Part shown: piece by piece, positions 5,751-6,555 of the stretch | How the letters are laid out: each line of letters begins with the position of its first letter | Numbering within the stretch: position 1 is the first letter of the stretch | Assembly: GCA_017995495.1 (NCBI GenBank) | Contig: JAGOIS010000083.1 | Location: 1-6,555, forward strand | Direction: 5' to 3' | DNA length: 6,555 nucleotides | DNA from: Candidatus Cloacimonadota bacterium | Lineage (GTDB): Bacteria > Cloacimonadota > Cloacimonadia > Cloacimonadales > Cloacimonadaceae | Notes under the pieces: generated by a model | Databases searched by the model: none | Seen by the model: only the letters and a program-made list of their open reading frames with translations | Told to the model about the DNA's origin: nothing | Made by a program: the position numbers and the translations under genes

Positions 5751-6555
5751 ATTCGCCCATCCCTGGTGGCTGCTGGCCTTGCTGTTGATCCCGCTCTACT
5801 GGCTGTGGCAAACCCGCTGGCAGGGATCAAGAAAACCGAGCCTTCCCTTCACCCGCCTTGCCCTGCTGCGGGAGATCGGAGCCGAAAACCATTTGTGGAA
5901 ATACATCTTTCCCGTTTTGCGCTCACTCGTCCTGCTCTGCCTGATCCTCGCCCTGGCCCAACCCCGCTGGGGACGAGGCATCCGCGATATCAGCCAGAAA
6001 GGGGTGGACATTGTCCTGGCTGTGGATATCAGCGGTTCGATGCTGGCCCTCGATTTCGCCCCGCAAAACCGTTTGCAGGCTGCTGTGAAAGTTGCCCAGG
6101 ATTTCATCACCAAGCGGCCCAACGACCGTTTTGGCCTGGTTGCTTTTTCCGAATATGCCCTCACCCAAAGCCCGCTGACCTTCGACCACATCTCCATGCA
6201 GGAGCAGCTGGCCAGCCTGGAGGTGAATCAGGAGGCCTCCGCCACCGCCATCGGGCTGGGGCTGGCCAAGGCCGTGGCCCGGCTCAAGGACAGCAACGCC
6301 AAAAGCAAGGTGGTCATCCTGATCACGGACGGGGTGAGCAACACCGGTGAGATCGATCCCGAAACCGCCGCCAGGATGGCCAGATCCTTTGATATCAAGG
6401 TCTATCCCATCGGGGTGGGCACCAACGGCCTGGTGGATTTTCCGCTCTCTGACCCCCGTTTTGGCACCTTTAACCGCAAAATGTTTGTGGAGTTGGACAT
6501 GGCCACCCTGAACAGGGTCGCGCAGATCACAGGCACCTCCGAGGCCGCCCAGGCC
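5743..6555 (+). CDS. BatA-like VWA-domain membrane protein (3' end beyond window)
   Basis: The frame from the GTG at 5743 stays open for 271 codons to the right edge. The N terminus, MLKFAHPWWLLALLLIPLYW, matches the first membrane helix of BatA-type proteins. A second helix lies at about 54-72. A VWA domain then carries a complete MIDAS: DISGS at 95-99 (D95, S97, S99), T168 in SATAIG, and D196 in LITDG. Later VWA strands end in YPIGVGT (221-227). The segment VELDMATLNRVAQITGTS (249-266) matches the conserved end of the family domain, although the usual TGGxYF sequence is altered to TGTSEA. Full proteins are about 320-340 residues with a final C-terminal membrane helix, so perhaps 50-70 residues are missing here. 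The start overlaps the previous gene by eight bases, suggesting translational coupling. The VWA domain should face the periplasm and act with the MoxR ATPase system in envelope stress or protein assembly; that role is inferred from family members. Confidence 0.93.
   Translation, partial: MLKFAHPWWLLALLLIPLYWLWQTRWQGSRKPSLPFTRLALLREIGAENHLWKYIFPVLRSLVLLCLILALAQPRWGRGIRDISQKGVDIVLAVDISGSMLALDFAPQNRLQAAVKVAQDFITKRPNDRFGLVAFSEYALTQSPLTFDHISMQEQLASLEVNQEASATAIGLGLAKAVARLKDSNAKSKVVILITDGVSNTGEIDPETAARMARSFDIKVYPIGVGTNGLVDFPLSDPRFGTFNRKMFVELDMATLNRVAQITGTSEAAQA

Noticed and set aside
5252..5788. 178-codon open frame on the + strand
   Set aside because: Shadow of the BatD-like gene; low-complexity, arginine/glycine-rich composition, and no ribosome binding site.
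5766..6350. 194-codon open frame on the + strand near the right end
   Set aside because: It lies inside the BatA-like gene in another frame, is rich in proline, glycine, arginine and histidine, and shows no domain. The overlapping frame has a full VWA domain.

Overview
The window reads as a stretch of ordinary chromosome from a bacterium with fairly high G+C (roughly 55-60% by eye). All genes are on the + strand. I could not place the organism precisely. The layout of the Bat-type operon, the signal-peptide-bearing BatD-like protein, the four-cysteine flavin oxidoreductase and the four-cysteine L28 fit an anaerobic Gram-negative bacterium, perhaps of the FCB group (Cloacimonadota-like). That placement is inference only. 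There is no insertion sequence, CRISPR array, tRNA, rRNA or phage gene in the window.

Region 1 (1-1088) holds a soluble sensor histidine kinase with an N-terminal cyclic-nucleotide-binding-like domain. Its reading frame is open to the left edge, so its true start probably lies outside the window. Region 2 (1089-1430) is a 342-base non-coding gap with short inverted and direct repeats and a possible promoter. Region 3 (1431-2546) is an FMN-dependent oxidoreductase of the nitronate monooxygenase/2-nitropropane dioxygenase family, with an extra four-cysteine cluster near its C terminus. Region 4 (2644-2835) is rpmB, encoding zinc-type ribosomal protein L28. An inverted repeat lies upstream of it and a convincing hairpin terminator downstream.

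Region 5 (2943 to the right edge) is a tightly packed MoxR/Bat operon: a MoxR AAA+ ATPase, a DUF58 protein with an intact VWA metal site, a membrane protein that looks like a compact BatD/DUF4381 hybrid, and a BatA-like VWA membrane protein that runs off the window. Gaps shrink from 10 bases to overlaps of 1 and 8 bases, which suggests translational coupling. By analogy with characterised MoxR/VWA pairs, the ATPase probably acts with the cytosolic DUF58 protein and the two membrane proteins on envelope or metal-insertion tasks. The actual client is unknown.

Most of this is recognisable biology. The least described points are the cysteine cluster in the flavoenzyme, the degenerate phosphate-binding cassette of the kinase's sensor domain, the architecture of the short BatD-like protein, and the inverted repeat in front of rpmB.
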